A DNA stretch of 64,000 nt from Betaproteobacteria bacterium HGW-Betaproteobacteria-3. GTDB taxonomy: Bacteria; Pseudomonadota; Gammaproteobacteria; Burkholderiales; Burkholderiaceae_C. A program made the position numbers and the translations under genes. The notes below the pieces were generated by a model, which saw nothing but the letters and a program-made list of their open reading frames with translations, ran no database searches and was not told the origin of the DNA. Within the stretch, counting starts at the first letter, position 1. Every line of letters begins with the position of its first letter. Shown one piece after another: positions 1 to 10,174 of this stretch. Location: NCBI GenBank assembly GCA_002842205.1, contig PHCI01000003.1, positions 124,001-188,000 on the forward strand. Direction: 5' to 3'.

Positions 1-70
1 CGCACGAGTGACCAGATGGTTTTCAGTCAATGGCAGTCCTGAATTTTTACAGCGCAAAAAATGCCACTTT

Positions 71-100
71 CCCCCGTGAAATGGTCATAGTTTGCTATTA
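71..100. repeat. Dispersed repeat family A, copy 1
   Basis: The stretch reads CCCCCGTGAAATGGTCATAG followed by TTTGCTATTA. It closely matches copies at 12345-12387 and 16322-16361. It lies in the intergenic DNA left of rpmG, where no gene is visible between 1 and 142. Confidence 0.8.
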
Positions 101-142
101 AATATGTATAAACTCTCAACCATTGAATGAAGCAAATGCCGA

Positions 143-172
143 AAAAAAAGCCCCGCATCGCGGGGCTTTTTT
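143..172 (-). terminator. Terminator of rpmB-rpmG
   Basis: A GCCCCGC/GCGGGGC stem with a three-base loop is flanked by an A-run on the left and a T-run on the right, so it can act on both strands. It lies just downstream of the rpmG stop on the minus strand and probably ends the ribosomal protein operon. Confidence 0.85.
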
Positions 173-187
173 GGGAGCAGAGCCGAA

Positions 188-358
188 TTACTTCAGCTTG
201 ACTTCCTTGTATTCCACATGCTTGCGCGCCTTGGGATCAAACTTCATGATCGCCATTTTTTCGGGCATGGTTTTCTTGTTCTTGCTGGTGGTGTAGAAGT
301 GACCGGTACCGGCCGTGCTTTCCAGCTTGATTTTTTCGCGTCCGCCTTTGCTTGCCAT
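188..358 (-). CDS. rpmG: 50S ribosomal protein L33
   Basis: This 56-residue protein begins [10 protein letters not shown] and ends EYKEVKLK, which is the pattern of bacterial L33. It contains the usual FYTTSKNKK stretch and is very rich in lysine. L33 is a small protein of the large ribosomal subunit near the E site. It has no CxxC pair, so it is the zinc-independent form. It follows rpmB by 25 bp on the same strand, the usual L28-L33 pair, and is followed by a strong terminator. The frame was read directly from the sequence because it is very short. Confidence 0.95.
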   Translation of the reverse strand: MASKGGREKIKLESTAGTGHFYTTSKNKKTMPEKMAIMKFDPKARKHVEYKEVKLK

Positions 359-383
359 GATCGTGCTCCAGTGTCAGTGAGGT

Positions 384-617
384 TCAGGCTTGACCACGTG
401 CGCGCAGGTCTGCGAGCACGGCGTCAATGCCGTTCTTGTCGATCAGGCGCAGACCGGCGTTGGAGATGCGCAGGCGCACCCAGCGGTTTTCGGTCTCGAC
501 CCAGAAACGGCGGTATTGCAGGTTCGGAAGGAACCGGCGCTTGGTCTTGTTGTTGGCGTGGGAGACATTGTTGCCCACCATCGGGCCTTTGCCCGTGACT
601 TCACATACGCGTGCCAT
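384..617 (-). CDS. rpmB: 50S ribosomal protein L28
   Basis: The 77-residue product starts [20 protein letters not shown] and carries the typical L28 core with [13 protein letters not shown] and [17 protein letters not shown]. It is a structural protein of the large ribosomal subunit. The length equals that of the E. coli protein. It is the first gene of a two-gene unit with rpmG. A TATAAT-like box lies about 150 bp upstream. The N-terminal VCEVTGKGP lacks a full set of zinc-binding cysteines. Confidence 0.96.
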   Translation of the reverse strand: MARVCEVTGKGPMVGNNVSHANNKTKRRFLPNLQYRRFWVETENRWVRLRISNAGLRLIDKNGIDAVLADLRARGQA

Positions 618-766
618 GAGGACACTCCGATACTTTTCAAACGGCGATCACTGACGGCCGGGACGCTGGCGCCCCATCCTTGCTCTCGCCTCACCTCGCC
701 AGAAAGGGTGGCGGTAACCCGTTCGGTGCGCTCGCCTTCACAGGCGCTCACCAAGGAAAGCCTTTG

Positions 767-772
767 ATTATA
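767..772 (-). promoter_or_regulatory. Probable -10 box for rpmB-rpmG
   Basis: On the minus strand this reads TATAAT, an exact sigma-70 -10 hexamer, upstream of rpmB. No convincing -35 hexamer is seen at the expected spacing, so the promoter call rests on the -10 and its position. Confidence 0.45.
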
Positions 773-857
773 ACGTGATTTGATCGGCGAGCCGTGCGCT
801 TGAGCCAGGACTTTGCGGAACCGGCTTCGCCGGGCCGCAACGGGGGGTGGAACTGGC

Positions 858-1871
<1,014 letters not shown>

Positions 1872-1961
1872 TCAAGCTTGACCTGCAGTGTGCGCCGCGA
1901 ATTTCATCAACCGCCGCCATTGTAAGAACCCATTGCCTTTTTGCTTCTGGAGGTTATGAAG

Positions 1962-2633
1962 ATGTCCATGCTGTCCAATCTCGAGTTGTTGCGTCGCGTG
2001 CCGCTGTTCGCGATGCTGACCGCCGGTCAGGCGGAGGCGGTGGCCGAAGCCATTGTCAAGCGACGCTTCAAGCGCGGCGAAAAGATTGTGGAGCAGGGAA
2101 AAAAATCCAACGCGCTGTTCATCGTGCTCACCGGCCGGGCCCGCGTGATCACGGCCGATGCCCGCGGGCGCGAGGTGATTCTGGCCACGCTCAACCCGGG
2201 CGACTACATCGGCGAGATGAGCCTGATCGACAACGAGCCGCATTCGGCCACGGTGCGTGCCGAAGTGCAGACCGACGTGCTGATGTTGGGGCGCCTGGAA
2301 TTCGCGCGCTGCCTGCCCGAGAACACCTCGATGGCCTACGCCATCATGAAGGGTTTGGTGCAGCGCCTGCGCCATGCCGACAGCAAGATTGAATCTTTGG
2401 CCCTGATGGACGTGTACGGTCGCGTGGCCCGCGCGCTGCTGGAATTCGCCAAACCCGACGCCAACGGCATCCTGACGATCCGCGACAAGATTTCCCGCCA
2501 GGACATCGCCAAAATGGTGGGGGCCTCGCGCGAAATGGTCAGCCGCGTGATGAAGGATCTCGAAGAGCGCGGCTTCATCGAGACCCTGGACAGCGGCGCC
2601 ATGGTCATCAAGGAACTCGGCACGTTGACCTGA
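1962..2633 (+). CDS. Crp/Fnr-family transcriptional regulator
   Basis: The protein has an N-terminal cyclic-nucleotide-binding-type beta barrel (residues about 15-125, with [11 protein letters not shown] and [19 protein letters not shown]) and a C-terminal HTH of the Crp type, [20 protein letters not shown]. There is no N-terminal cysteine cluster, so it is unlikely to be an oxygen-sensing FNR. The GEMSL...PHSATV stretch resembles the cAMP pocket of Crp, but the ligand is unknown. ATG codons occur at 1956, 1962 and 1968. The GGAGG at 1949-1953 sits eight bases before 1962, which decides the start. ftsK follows on the same strand after about 60 bp. Confidence 0.85.
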   Translation: MSMLSNLELLRRVPLFAMLTAGQAEAVAEAIVKRRFKRGEKIVEQGKKSNALFIVLTGRARVITADARGREVILATLNPGDYIGEMSLIDNEPHSATVRAEVQTDVLMLGRLEFARCLPENTSMAYAIMKGLVQRLRHADSKIESLALMDVYGRVARALLEFAKPDANGILTIRDKISRQDIAKMVGASREMVSRVMKDLEERGFIETLDSGAMVIKELGTLT

Positions 2634-2691
2634 GTTTTCGCGTCCGGTGCCGCGAGCGCATCGGTTAAGCTTGTCGGCGCCACAGACGCCC

Positions 2692-5025
2692 ATGACCTAC
2701 TCACTCAATACCTTGCGCAATCCGTCGCCCTCGCAGGACCGAGGGCGGGCGGGAGCGCCCCGTTTCGCCCACGAAGTCGTGCTGTTTTTTGGCCTTGTCG
2801 GGCTGGTGTTCTGGCTCCTGGCGCTGGTCAGCTACTCGGCGCAGGACGCCGCGTGGTCCACCTCCGGCACGGGCAGCGCAGCGGTGCTCAACTGGGCTGG
2901 CCGGTTGGGTGCCTGGCTGGCCGATGCCAGTTTTTACCTGTTGGGTTTTTCGGTGTGGTGGTGCTTTGCTGCCGCGGTCTGCGCCTGGCTGGCCACGCTG
3001 GCCCACTGGATGCGTGGCGAGGAACCGGTGCCGCATGCGCCCACACGGCTGGGTCGCTGGGCGCGCAGCCGCACGGCGTTCTGGGTCGGTCTCGCGTTGC
3101 TGCTGTGCGCCAGCACGGCGCTGGAATGGTCGCGCCTGTACCGCTTCGAACCACGACTGCCGGGCCACGGCGGTGGCGTGCTGGGGTACCTGGTGGGCCC
3201 CGCCAGCGTCAAGTGGCTCGGTTTTACCGGCTCGGGCCTGATGGGCATCGCGCTGGTGGTGGTGGGCGCTTCGCTGGCGTTCCGCTTTTCATGGGGGCAT
3301 CTGGCCGAACGCCTGGGCGGCTGGCTGGACGCGCTGGTGGTGTCGCGCCGCGAGAAGATTGAAATTGCGCAAGACCTGGCGCTGGGCCGCCGGGCGGCCC
3401 GCGAACGCGAAGAAGTGGTCATTGGCGAACGCACCGAGATTGAAGAGCACCACCTGCCGCCGGTCCTGATTGAGCCGGTCATGGTCGAGGTGCCCAAGAG
3501 CGAGCGCGTGGCCAAGGAGCGGCAAAAACCGCTGTTCCAGGAGTTGCCCGACAGCAAGCTGCCGCAGGTCGATTTGCTCGACGGCGCACTCGTGCGCCAG
3601 GAAACCGTGGCCGCCGAGACGCTCGAGATGACCAGTCGCCTCATCGAGAAGAAGCTCAAGGATTTTGGCGTCGATGTGCGGGTGGTGGCCGCAGCGCCCG
3701 GCCCGGTGATCACGCGCTATGAGATTGAGCCGGCAACCGGCGTCAAGGGCGCGCAGGTGGTGGGGCTGGCGCGTGATCTGGCGCGCTCGCTGAGCCTGGT
3801 GTCGATCCGCGTGATCGAGACCATTCCTGGCAAGAACTACATGGCGTTGGAGCTGCCCAACGCCAAGCGCCAGTCGATCCGCCTGAGCGAGATTCTGGGC
3901 TCGCAAACCTACAACGACGCCAAGTCCATGTTGACCATCGGCCTGGGCAAGGACATTTCGGGCGCCCCGGTGGTGGCCGACCTGGCCAAAATGCCGCACG
4001 TGCTGGTGGCCGGCACCACCGGATCGGGCAAGTCGGTGGGCATCAACGCGATGATCCTGAGCCTGCTCTACAAGGCCGAGGCGCGTGACGTGCGCCTGCT
4101 CATGATCGACCCGAAGATGCTCGAAATGTCGGTTTACGAGGGCATTCCGCACCTGCTGGCACCCGTCGTCACCGACATGCGGCAGGCCGCGCACGGGCTG
4201 AACTGGTGCGTGGCCGAGATGGAGCGCCGCTACAAGTTGATGAGCAAGCTGGGCGTGCGCAACCTGGCCGGCTACAACGCGAAGATCGACGAAGCCAAGG
4301 CGCGCGGCGAACACATTTCCAACCCCTTTTCGTTGACGCCCGAGGCGCCCGAACCGCTGGAGCGCGTGCCGCACATCGTGGTGGTGATCGACGAGCTGGC
4401 CGACCTGATGATGGTCGTCGGCAAGAAGATCGAGGAGCTGATCGCCCGGCTGGCCCAAAAGGCGCGCGCCGCCGGCATTCATCTGATTCTGGCCACGCAG
4501 CGCCCCAGCGTGGACGTGATCACGGGGCTGATCAAGGCCAACATTCCCACGCGCATCGCGTTCCAGGTGTCCAGCAAGATCGACAGCCGTACCATCCTTG
4601 ACCAGATGGGCGCCGAGGCACTGCTGGGCATGGGCGACATGCTCTACATGCCGTCGGGCACGGGCTTTCCGATCCGGGTGCACGGGGCTTTTGTGAGCGA
4701 CGAAGAAGTCCATCGCGTGGTGAACTACCTCAAAACCCAGGGCGAACCCAATTACATCGAAGGCGTGCTGGAAGGCGGCACCGTCGACGGCGATGGCGAG
4801 CTGGGTGACGCCGAGGGCGGGGGTGAAAAAGACCCGCTGTACGACCAGGCGGTCGAGGTCGTGCTCAAGAATCGCAAAGCCAGCATTTCGCTGGTGCAAA
4901 GGCATTTGAAGATCGGTTACAACCGCGCAGCCCGGCTGGTGGAGGACATGGAAAAAGCCGGCCTGGTGGGCGCCATGAGCAGCAGCGGGCAGCGCGAAAT
5001 CCTCGTGCCCGCGCGTGCCGACTGA
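2692..5025 (+). CDS. ftsK: DNA translocase FtsK
   Basis: FtsK sits in the division septum and pumps DNA so that chromosome dimers are resolved and termini segregate. The N-terminus has about four hydrophobic membrane segments within residues 25-200. A short acidic/basic linker follows, then the RecA-like motor with Walker A GTTGSGKS (about 441-448) and [10 protein letters not shown] as the Walker B strand. The last 65 residues form the winged-helix gamma domain that reads KOPS sites ([20 protein letters not shown]). At 777 residues it is a short-linker FtsK typical of betaproteobacteria. The start is ATG 2692; an upstream GTG at 2647 would add 15 unlikely residues. lolA follows directly. Confidence 0.95.
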   Translation: MTYSLNTLRNPSPSQDRGRAGAPRFAHEVVLFFGLVGLVFWLLALVSYSAQDAAWSTSGTGSAAVLNWAGRLGAWLADASFYLLGFSVWWCFAAAVCAWLATLAHWMRGEEPVPHAPTRLGRWARSRTAFWVGLALLLCASTALEWSRLYRFEPRLPGHGGGVLGYLVGPASVKWLGFTGSGLMGIALVVVGASLAFRFSWGHLAERLGGWLDALVVSRREKIEIAQDLALGRRAAREREEVVIGERTEIEEHHLPPVLIEPVMVEVPKSERVAKERQKPLFQELPDSKLPQVDLLDGALVRQETVAAETLEMTSRLIEKKLKDFGVDVRVVAAAPGPVITRYEIEPATGVKGAQVVGLARDLARSLSLVSIRVIETIPGKNYMALELPNAKRQSIRLSEILGSQTYNDAKSMLTIGLGKDISGAPVVADLAKMPHVLVAGTTGSGKSVGINAMILSLLYKAEARDVRLLMIDPKMLEMSVYEGIPHLLAPVVTDMRQAAHGLNWCVAEMERRYKLMSKLGVRNLAGYNAKIDEAKARGEHISNPFSLTPEAPEPLERVPHIVVVIDELADLMMVVGKKIEELIARLAQKARAAGIHLILATQRPSVDVITGLIKANIPTRIAFQVSSKIDSRTILDQMGAEALLGMGDMLYMPSGTGFPIRVHGAFVSDEEVHRVVNYLKTQGEPNYIEGVLEGGTVDGDGELGDAEGGGEKDPLYDQAVEVVLKNRKASISLVQRHLKIGYNRAARLVEDMEKAGLVGAMSSSGQREILVPARAD

Positions 5026-5055
5026 ACCTGTTTGCCCCGCCAAGGTCTGAATCGC

Positions 5056-5715
5056 ATGAACCATTTCCGGCAGCGCCGCTTTCCCGGGCTCAAGATTGCT
5101 ATTTTGTTTATAGCAACATCGGTCCATATGGCAAGGGCTGATGGCCTGGAAAGCCTTGAGAATTTCGTTCGTGGGGTGAATACCGGGCGCGCCGACTTCA
5201 CCCAGACCGTGACCGCGCCGGCCAAGAGCGGGCAGGTTGCACGCAGCAAAACGTCGTCCGGCACGTTCGAGTTTTTGCGGCCCAACCGCTTCCGGTTTGT
5301 CTACAAAAAACCCTTTGAGCAAACCATCGTGGCCGACGGCCAGACCCTGTGGCTGCACGATGTGGACCTGAACCAGGTCACCGCGCGCTCCCAGGCCCAG
5401 GTGCTGGGTTCGACACCGGCGGCGTTGATCGCCGCGGCGCCCGATCTCAAGGCGCTGCAGGGCGAATACTCCCTGCAGGCGGCGCCCGAAAAAGACGGCA
5501 TGCAATGGGTGCTGGCCATGCCCAAGGCCAAAGAGGGGCAACTGCAGAGCGTGCGCGTCGGTTTCCGGGGCAACGATCTGGCTGTGCTGGAGATCCTTGA
5601 CAGCTTTGGCCAGAAGTCGGTGCTGGTGTTCGGTCCGCTGGACGTGTCCAAACCATTGCGCGCAGCCGATTTCCAGTTCAAGCCGCCTGCGGGTGCCGAC
5701 GTGCTCCGGCAATGA
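5056..5715 (+). CDS. lolA: Outer-membrane lipoprotein carrier LolA
   Basis: LolA is the periplasmic chaperone that takes lipoproteins from LolCDE to LolB. The mature part has the family pattern: FVRGVNTGRADFTQTV near the start, GTFEFLRPNRFRFVYKKPF, then ADGQTLWLHDVDLNQVT. The ftsK-lolA-rarA order is common in proteobacteria. The start ATG at 5056 gives a signal peptide with basic MNHFRQRRF and a hydrophobic core KIAILFIATSV ending at ARA. That hydrophobic core is encoded by a copy of dispersed repeat A (5094-5148), so the export signal seems to be repeat-derived. TTG 5032 is a less likely start. Confidence 0.92.
   Translation: MNHFRQRRFPGLKIAILFIATSVHMARADGLESLENFVRGVNTGRADFTQTVTAPAKSGQVARSKTSSGTFEFLRPNRFRFVYKKPFEQTIVADGQTLWLHDVDLNQVTARSQAQVLGSTPAALIAAAPDLKALQGEYSLQAAPEKDGMQWVLAMPKAKEGQLQSVRVGFRGNDLAVLEILDSFGQKSVLVFGPLDVSKPLRAADFQFKPPAGADVLRQ
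5094..5148. repeat. Repeat A copy inside lolA signal peptide
   Basis: The stretch holds an inverted ATTGCTATTTTG...TATAGCAAC motif followed by GGCAAGGGCTGATGGCC. Order and spacing match the copies at 35429-35495 and 51738-51799. It lies in frame at the 5' end of lolA and encodes the hydrophobic part of the signal peptide. Confidence 0.65.
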
Positions 5716-5797
5716 GCGCCGCGCCGAACCGCTTCAAGCAAGCTCGCGCCCCCTTGGGGGGCAGCGCAGCACACGAAGTGGCAAGCGTGGGGGCCTT
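5716..5797. repeat. Repeat family B copy between lolA and rarA
   Basis: The stretch begins GCGCCGCGCCGAACC, contains GCCCCCTTGGGGGGCAGCGC and ACACGAAGTGG, and ends GCGTGGGGGCC. The four tandem units at 44715-45048 show the same order. It fills the lolA-rarA gap and ends three bases before the rarA ATG, so it must supply or displace the rarA ribosome-binding region. Confidence 0.8.
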
Positions 5798-5800
5798 GGG

Positions 5801-7111
5801 ATGAGCACCGCCACCGGCCCCCGTGCGCACGCGTCGGCAGTGCCACTGGCCGAACGGCTGCGACCCCGCACGTTGGGCGAGGTCATTGGCCAGCAGCACC
5901 TGCTGGGTGAGGGCATGCCGCTGCGCATCGCCTTCGAATCGGGCCAGCCGCACAGTTGCATCCTCTGGGGCCCGCCCGGTGTGGGCAAGACCACGATTGC
6001 ACGGCTCATGGCCGACGCCTTTGACGCCCAGTTCATCACCATCAGCGCGGTGCTGGGGGGCGTCAAGGACATCCGCGAGGCCGTCGAGCAGGCCACATTG
6101 GTGCGCGACGGCATCGAGCAGCGCCGCACCATTGTGTTTGTGGACGAGGTGCACCGCTTCAACAAAAGCCAGCAGGACGCCTTTTTGCCGCATGTCGAAA
6201 GCGGTCTGTTCACCTTCATCGGTGCCACCACCGAGAACCCGTCGTTCGAGGTGAATTCGGCTCTGCTGTCGCGGGCGGCGGTGTATGTGCTGCAGCCGCT
6301 GGGGGACCAGGATTTGAAGCAAATTGTAGCCCGAGCCCTCGCCGATGGGGTCTTGCCAGCTATAGAAGATGTAGCATTGAATCGCCTCGTGGCCTACGCC
6401 GATGGCGATGCCCGGCGCCTGCTCAACACGCTGGAGACGCTGGCGGTGTCGGCGCGGCGGGAAACACTGGCGCAAGTCACCGACGCCTGGTTGCTCAAGG
6501 TGCTGGGCGAACGGCTGCGCCGCTATGACAAGGGTGGCGAGCAGTTCTACGACACCATCAGCGCACTGCACAAAAGCGTGCGCGGCAGCGACCCCGACGC
6601 GTCCCTGTACTGGTTTGTGCGCATGCTCGATGGCGGCGCCGAGCCGCGCTACATGGCACGCCGCCTGATCCGCATGGCCAGCGAAGACATCGGCCTGGCC
6701 GACCCGCGCGCCCTGCGACTGGCGCTGGACGCGGCCGAGGTTTATGAGCGGCTGGGCTCGCCCGAAGGAGAGCTGGCGCTGGCGCAATGCGTGGTGTATC
6801 TGGCGGTCGCACCCAAGTCCAATGCCGTGTACAAGGCGTTCAACGCGGCCAAAGCGTGGGTCAAGAGCGACGGCACCCGCCCGGTGCCCCTGCACCTGCG
6901 CAACGCCCCGACCCAGCTCATGAAAGACCTGGACTACGGCAAAAACTACCGCTATGCCCACGACGAGGCCGATGGCTTTGCGGCCGGCGAGCGCTACCTG
7001 CCCGATGGCATGGCGGCGCCCGACTTCTACCGGCCGGTCGAGCGGGGGCTTGAAGTTCGGATTGCTGATAAGTTGAGGGAACTTCGAAAACTCAACAATC
7101 AGAAAAACTAA
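5801..7111 (+). CDS. rarA: Replication-associated recombination protein RarA (MgsA)
   Basis: RarA is an AAA+ ATPase related to clamp loaders that acts at stalled replication forks. The start MSTATGPRAHASAVPLAERL leads into the family signature RPRTLGEVIGQQHLLGEG. Walker A is GPPGVGKTT and Walker B is VFVDEVHRFNKSQQDAFLPH, followed by the sensor 1 region GATTENPSFEVN. The C-terminal MgsA domain is present (GAEPRYMARRLIRMASEDIG and KSNAVYKAFNAA). At 436 residues it is of normal length. A probable family A repeat at 6323-6376 encodes part of the link after the sensor region. ATG 5801 is chosen because upstream codons are repeat sequence. Confidence 0.94.
   Translation: MSTATGPRAHASAVPLAERLRPRTLGEVIGQQHLLGEGMPLRIAFESGQPHSCILWGPPGVGKTTIARLMADAFDAQFITISAVLGGVKDIREAVEQATLVRDGIEQRRTIVFVDEVHRFNKSQQDAFLPHVESGLFTFIGATTENPSFEVNSALLSRAAVYVLQPLGDQDLKQIVARALADGVLPAIEDVALNRLVAYADGDARRLLNTLETLAVSARRETLAQVTDAWLLKVLGERLRRYDKGGEQFYDTISALHKSVRGSDPDASLYWFVRMLDGGAEPRYMARRLIRMASEDIGLADPRALRLALDAAEVYERLGSPEGELALAQCVVYLAVAPKSNAVYKAFNAAKAWVKSDGTRPVPLHLRNAPTQLMKDLDYGKNYRYAHDEADGFAAGERYLPDGMAAPDFYRPVERGLEVRIADKLRELRKLNNQKN
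6323..6376. repeat. Degenerate repeat A inside rarA
   Basis: Read on the minus strand it contains GCTACATCTTCTATAGCTG and then GGCGAGGGCTCGGGCTAC. This aligns with the copy at 35429-35495 (GCTACTATTTTGATAGCTG then CGAGGGCTAGAG). It is in frame and lies in a variable part of the protein. The match is diverged, so the call is less sure. Confidence 0.45.
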
Positions 7112-7120
7112 TTGAGTCCG

Positions 7121-7143
7121 AAAGCCGCTGATTCGGCGTTTTT
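7121..7143 (+). terminator. Weak terminator after rarA
   Basis: A GCCG/CGGC stem with flanking A-T pairs is followed by GTTTTTC about 10 bp after the rarA stop. The stem is short, so confidence is limited. Confidence 0.4.
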
Positions 7144-7204
7144 CTTGAGGGTAAACCCGGGCAAACCCGGGAAAACACGCCGTAAGGCTACCGTAACCCT
7201 TGGC

Positions 7205-7254
7205 TACAATCGCGTCCACAAACCCGCCGGTGACTCAGAGTGGCGGGTTTTTTG
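7205..7254 (+). promoter_or_regulatory. TACAAT box and 5' hairpin upstream of livHMGF
   Basis: A TACAAT -10-like box (7205-7210) is followed by an AACCCGCC/GGCGGGTT hairpin (stems 7221-7228 and 7242-7249) with a six-T run. About 115 bp separate the hairpin from livH. It may be the leader of the liv transcript with a terminator-like attenuator, a short RNA, or a terminator for read-through from rarA. No good -35 is visible. Confidence 0.4.
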
Positions 7255-7370
7255 CTAGTTGAAGTTGAGAGAAAGCACGCGCATGGTGCGTGGGTGGACC
7301 GCAACACAACGCCTGATGCCCGGTTGGCACCGACTGGCGCCGGACCGGCGAAAAAAAACGGAGAACGCAT

Positions 7371-8300
7371 ATGGAAATCCTGCTGCAACAGATCATCAAT
7401 GGTCTGGTCCTGGGCAGCATGTATGCCTTGATCGCCTTGGGTTACACCATGGTGTACGGCATCATCAACCTCATCAATTTTGCGCACGGCGACGTGCTCA
7501 TGATTGGTGCGCTGACCAGCTGGACCTGCATCGTCACCATGAAGGAGGCCATGCCCGGTGCGCCGGGCTGGATCATCCTGATCCTGGCCATGATCATCGC
7601 GGCCACAGTGGCTGCCGTGCTCAACTACTCGATTGAAAAGCTGGCCTACAAACCGCTGCGCAACAGCCCACGGCTGGCGCCCCTGATCACCGCCCTGGGC
7701 ATGTCGATCCTGCTGCAAACGCTGGCCATGATCATCTGGAAGGCCAACTACAAACCCTATCCGACCCTGCTGCCGCCGGTGCCGTTTGAAGTGGCGGGCG
7801 CGGTGATCACCGCCACGCAGATCATGATCCTGGGCGTGACGGCGGTTTCACTCGCGGTGCTGTCCTGGCTGGTCAACCGCACCAGCCTGGGCCGAGCGAT
7901 GCGTGCCACCGCCGAGAACCCGCGCGTGGCGGCCCTGATGGGCGTCAAGCCCGACATGGTGATCTCGGCCACCTTCATCATTGGCGCGGTCCTGGCCACC
8001 ATCGCCGGCATCATGTATGCGTCCAATTACGGCACGGTGCAGCACACCATGGGTTTCCTGCCCGGCCTGAAGGCGTTCACGGCGGCCGTGCTTGGCGGCA
8101 TTGGCAACCTTGCGGGCGCTGTCGTGGGGGGCATCCTGCTCGGTCTGGTCGAGGCCATCGGCGCTGGCTACATCGGCCCGCTGACGGGCGGCCTGCTGGG
8201 CAGCCACTACACCGACATTTTTGCCTTCATCGTCCTGATCATCGTGCTCACGCTGCGGCCCTCGGGTCTGCTGGGTGAGCGTGTGGCCGACCGTGCCTGA
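7371..8300 (+). CDS. livH: Branched-chain amino-acid ABC permease LivH
   Basis: This 309-residue inner-membrane permease forms half of the channel of a HAAT-family ABC importer. It has eight or so hydrophobic segments and the family hallmarks GLVLGSMYALIALGYTMVYG at the N-terminus and INFAHGD. The conserved cytoplasmic loop is GRAMRATAENPRVAALMGV. The C-terminus has FTAAVLGGIGNLAGAVVGG and RPSGLLGE. The start ATG follows the GGAGAACGC ribosome-binding site. livM begins 16 bp after the stop. No livK receptor gene is next to it. Confidence 0.93.
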   Translation: MEILLQQIINGLVLGSMYALIALGYTMVYGIINLINFAHGDVLMIGALTSWTCIVTMKEAMPGAPGWIILILAMIIAATVAAVLNYSIEKLAYKPLRNSPRLAPLITALGMSILLQTLAMIIWKANYKPYPTLLPPVPFEVAGAVITATQIMILGVTAVSLAVLSWLVNRTSLGRAMRATAENPRVAALMGVKPDMVISATFIIGAVLATIAGIMYASNYGTVQHTMGFLPGLKAFTAAVLGGIGNLAGAVVGGILLGLVEAIGAGYIGPLTGGLLGSHYTDIFAFIVLIIVLTLRPSGLLGERVADRA

Positions 8301-8316
8301 CCCCCGGAGTACCACC

Positions 8317-9393
8317 ATGAAACAAAACAAATGGCTTGTTTACGGGGTTTCGGCCATCGCCTTGCTGGTGCTGCCGATCATCCTGCAGGGTTTCGGCAAC
8401 GCCTGGGTGCGCATTCTTGACACCTCGCTGCTCTACGTCATGCTGGCGTTGGGACTGAACATCGTGGTGGGCTACGCCGGCCTGCTGGACCTTGGCTTTG
8501 TGGCGTTCTATGCCATTGGGGCCTACATGTTTGGCCTGCTGGCATCGCCCCACCTGTCGGACACGTTTGAGGCGGTCAAGGCGATGTTTCCGGAGGGGCT
8601 GCACATGCCGCTGTGGGTGGTCATCCCGGCGGGGGCGCTGCTGGCGGCAGGGTTTGGCGTGCTGCTGGGCGCGCCAACCCTGAAGCTGCGTGGCGACTAC
8701 CTGGCGATCGTGACGCTCGGCTTTGGCGAGATCATCCGCATCTTCCTCAACAACCTGGACCACCCGGTCAACATCACCAACGGCCCCAAGGGGTTGAACC
8801 AGATCGATTCGATCCATTTCTTCGGGTTGAATCTCGGCAAGCCGTTGATGGTGGGGGGATTCGAGATTGCCTCGGTCACGCTTTATTACTATCTGTTTCT
8901 GGTGCTGGTCATCTTCAGCATCGTGATTTCCCATCGCCTCGAACTCTCCCGCATCGGCCGGGCCTGGATGGCCATTCGCGAGGATGAAATCGCCGCCAAG
9001 GCCATGGGCATCAACACCCGCAACCTCAAGCTGCTGGCGTTCGGCATGGGGGCCACCTTTGGCGGTGTGGCGGGTTCGATGTTCGGCGCGTTCCAGGGCT
9101 TTGTGTCCCCCGAGTCGTTCAGCCTCATGGAGTCCGTGATGATCGTGGCCATGGTGGTGTTGGGGGGCATCGGCCACCTGCCGGGCGTGATTCTGGGGGC
9201 CGTGTTGCTGTCGGCCTTGCCAGAGGTGTTGCGTTACGTCGCAGGGCCGTTGCAGGCCATGACGGGCGGGCGGCTTGACGCCGCCATCCTGCGCCAGTTG
9301 CTGATCGCGCTGGCCATGATCATCGTGATGTTGCTGCGCCCGCGCGGCCTGTGGCCCGCACCGGACCACGGCAAATCACTGCAGCAGAACTAA
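8317..9393 (+). CDS. livM: Branched-chain amino-acid ABC permease LivM
   Basis: The 358-residue partner permease of LivH has many membrane segments. Family motifs are LGLNIVVGYAGLLDLGFVAF near residue 50, LKLRGDYLAIVTLGFGEIIR and the coupling-loop pattern IGRAWMAIREDEIAAKAMGI. It ends with MIIVMLLRPRGLWP. The ATG at 8317 follows CCCCGGAGT, a good ribosome-binding site; an earlier GTG at 8275 overlaps livH and is not preferred. A 9-bp gap separates it from livG. Confidence 0.93.
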   Translation: MKQNKWLVYGVSAIALLVLPIILQGFGNAWVRILDTSLLYVMLALGLNIVVGYAGLLDLGFVAFYAIGAYMFGLLASPHLSDTFEAVKAMFPEGLHMPLWVVIPAGALLAAGFGVLLGAPTLKLRGDYLAIVTLGFGEIIRIFLNNLDHPVNITNGPKGLNQIDSIHFFGLNLGKPLMVGGFEIASVTLYYYLFLVLVIFSIVISHRLELSRIGRAWMAIREDEIAAKAMGINTRNLKLLAFGMGATFGGVAGSMFGAFQGFVSPESFSLMESVMIVAMVVLGGIGHLPGVILGAVLLSALPEVLRYVAGPLQAMTGGRLDAAILRQLLIALAMIIVMLLRPRGLWPAPDHGKSLQQN

Positions 9394-9402
9394 GGAGGCG
9401 AC

Positions 9403-10173
9403 ATGTCAGAACCCGTACTCAAAGTCGCCGGTATTTCCAAGCGTTTCGGGGGGCTGCAAGCCCTGTCCGACGTCGGCATCACCATCGAACGTGGCCAGGT
9501 TTACGGCCTGATCGGACCCAACGGCGCCGGCAAGACCACATTTTTCAACGTCATCACCGGCCTGTACACGGCCGACAGCGGCACCTTTGAGCTGGCCGGC
9601 AAGCCCTACCAGCCGACCGCCGTGCATGAGGTGGCCAAGGCCGGCATCGCGCGCACTTTCCAGAACATCCGGCTGTTCGCCGAAATGACGGCGCTGGAGA
9701 ACGTCATGGTGGGCCGCCACGTGCGCACCGGCTCGGGCCTGCTGGGCGCGATCTTCCGCACCAGCGGCTTCAAGGCCGAAGAGGCCGCCATCGCCAAGCG
9801 TTCCCAGGAACTGCTCGACTACGTGGGCATTGGCAAGTTTGCCGACTACAAGGCCCGCACCCTGAGCTATGGCGACCAGCGGCGCCTGGAGATCGCGCGG
9901 GCGTTGGCCACCGACCCACAACTGATTGCGCTGGACGAGCCGGCCGCCGGCATGAACGCCACCGAGAAAGTGCTGCTGCGCGAACTCATCGACCAGATCC
10001 GCAAGGACAACCGCACCATTCTGCTCATCGAGCACGACGTCAAGCTGGTGATGGGCCTGTGCGACCGCGTCACCGTGCTCGACTACGGCAAGCAGATTGC
10101 CGAAGGCACCCCGGCTGACGTGCAGAAGAACGAAAAAGTGATTGAGGCCTATCTGGGCACCGGAGGGCACTGA
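9403..10173 (+). CDS. livG: Branched-chain amino-acid ABC ATPase LivG
   Basis: The 256-residue ATPase drives the LivHM channel from the cytoplasmic face. Walker A is GPNGAGKTTFFNVITG, the ABC signature is the LivG-type LSYGDQRRLEIARALA, and Walker B is LIALDEPAAGMN. The IARTFQNIRLF Q-loop region is intact. It begins after GGAGGCGAC. The livF start lies one base after its TGA, so the two are probably translationally coupled. Confidence 0.94.
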   Translation: MSEPVLKVAGISKRFGGLQALSDVGITIERGQVYGLIGPNGAGKTTFFNVITGLYTADSGTFELAGKPYQPTAVHEVAKAGIARTFQNIRLFAEMTALENVMVGRHVRTGSGLLGAIFRTSGFKAEEAAIAKRSQELLDYVGIGKFADYKARTLSYGDQRRLEIARALATDPQLIALDEPAAGMNATEKVLLRELIDQIRKDNRTILLIEHDVKLVMGLCDRVTVLDYGKQIAEGTPADVQKNEKVIEAYLGTGGH

Positions 10174-10174
10174 C

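Noticed and set aside
3289-5712. 807-codon open frame on the minus strand opposite ftsK and lolA
   Set aside because: It is a shadow of high-GC coding sequence. Its product is rich in His, Gln and Arg with no domain, while the opposite strand encodes complete FtsK and LolA.
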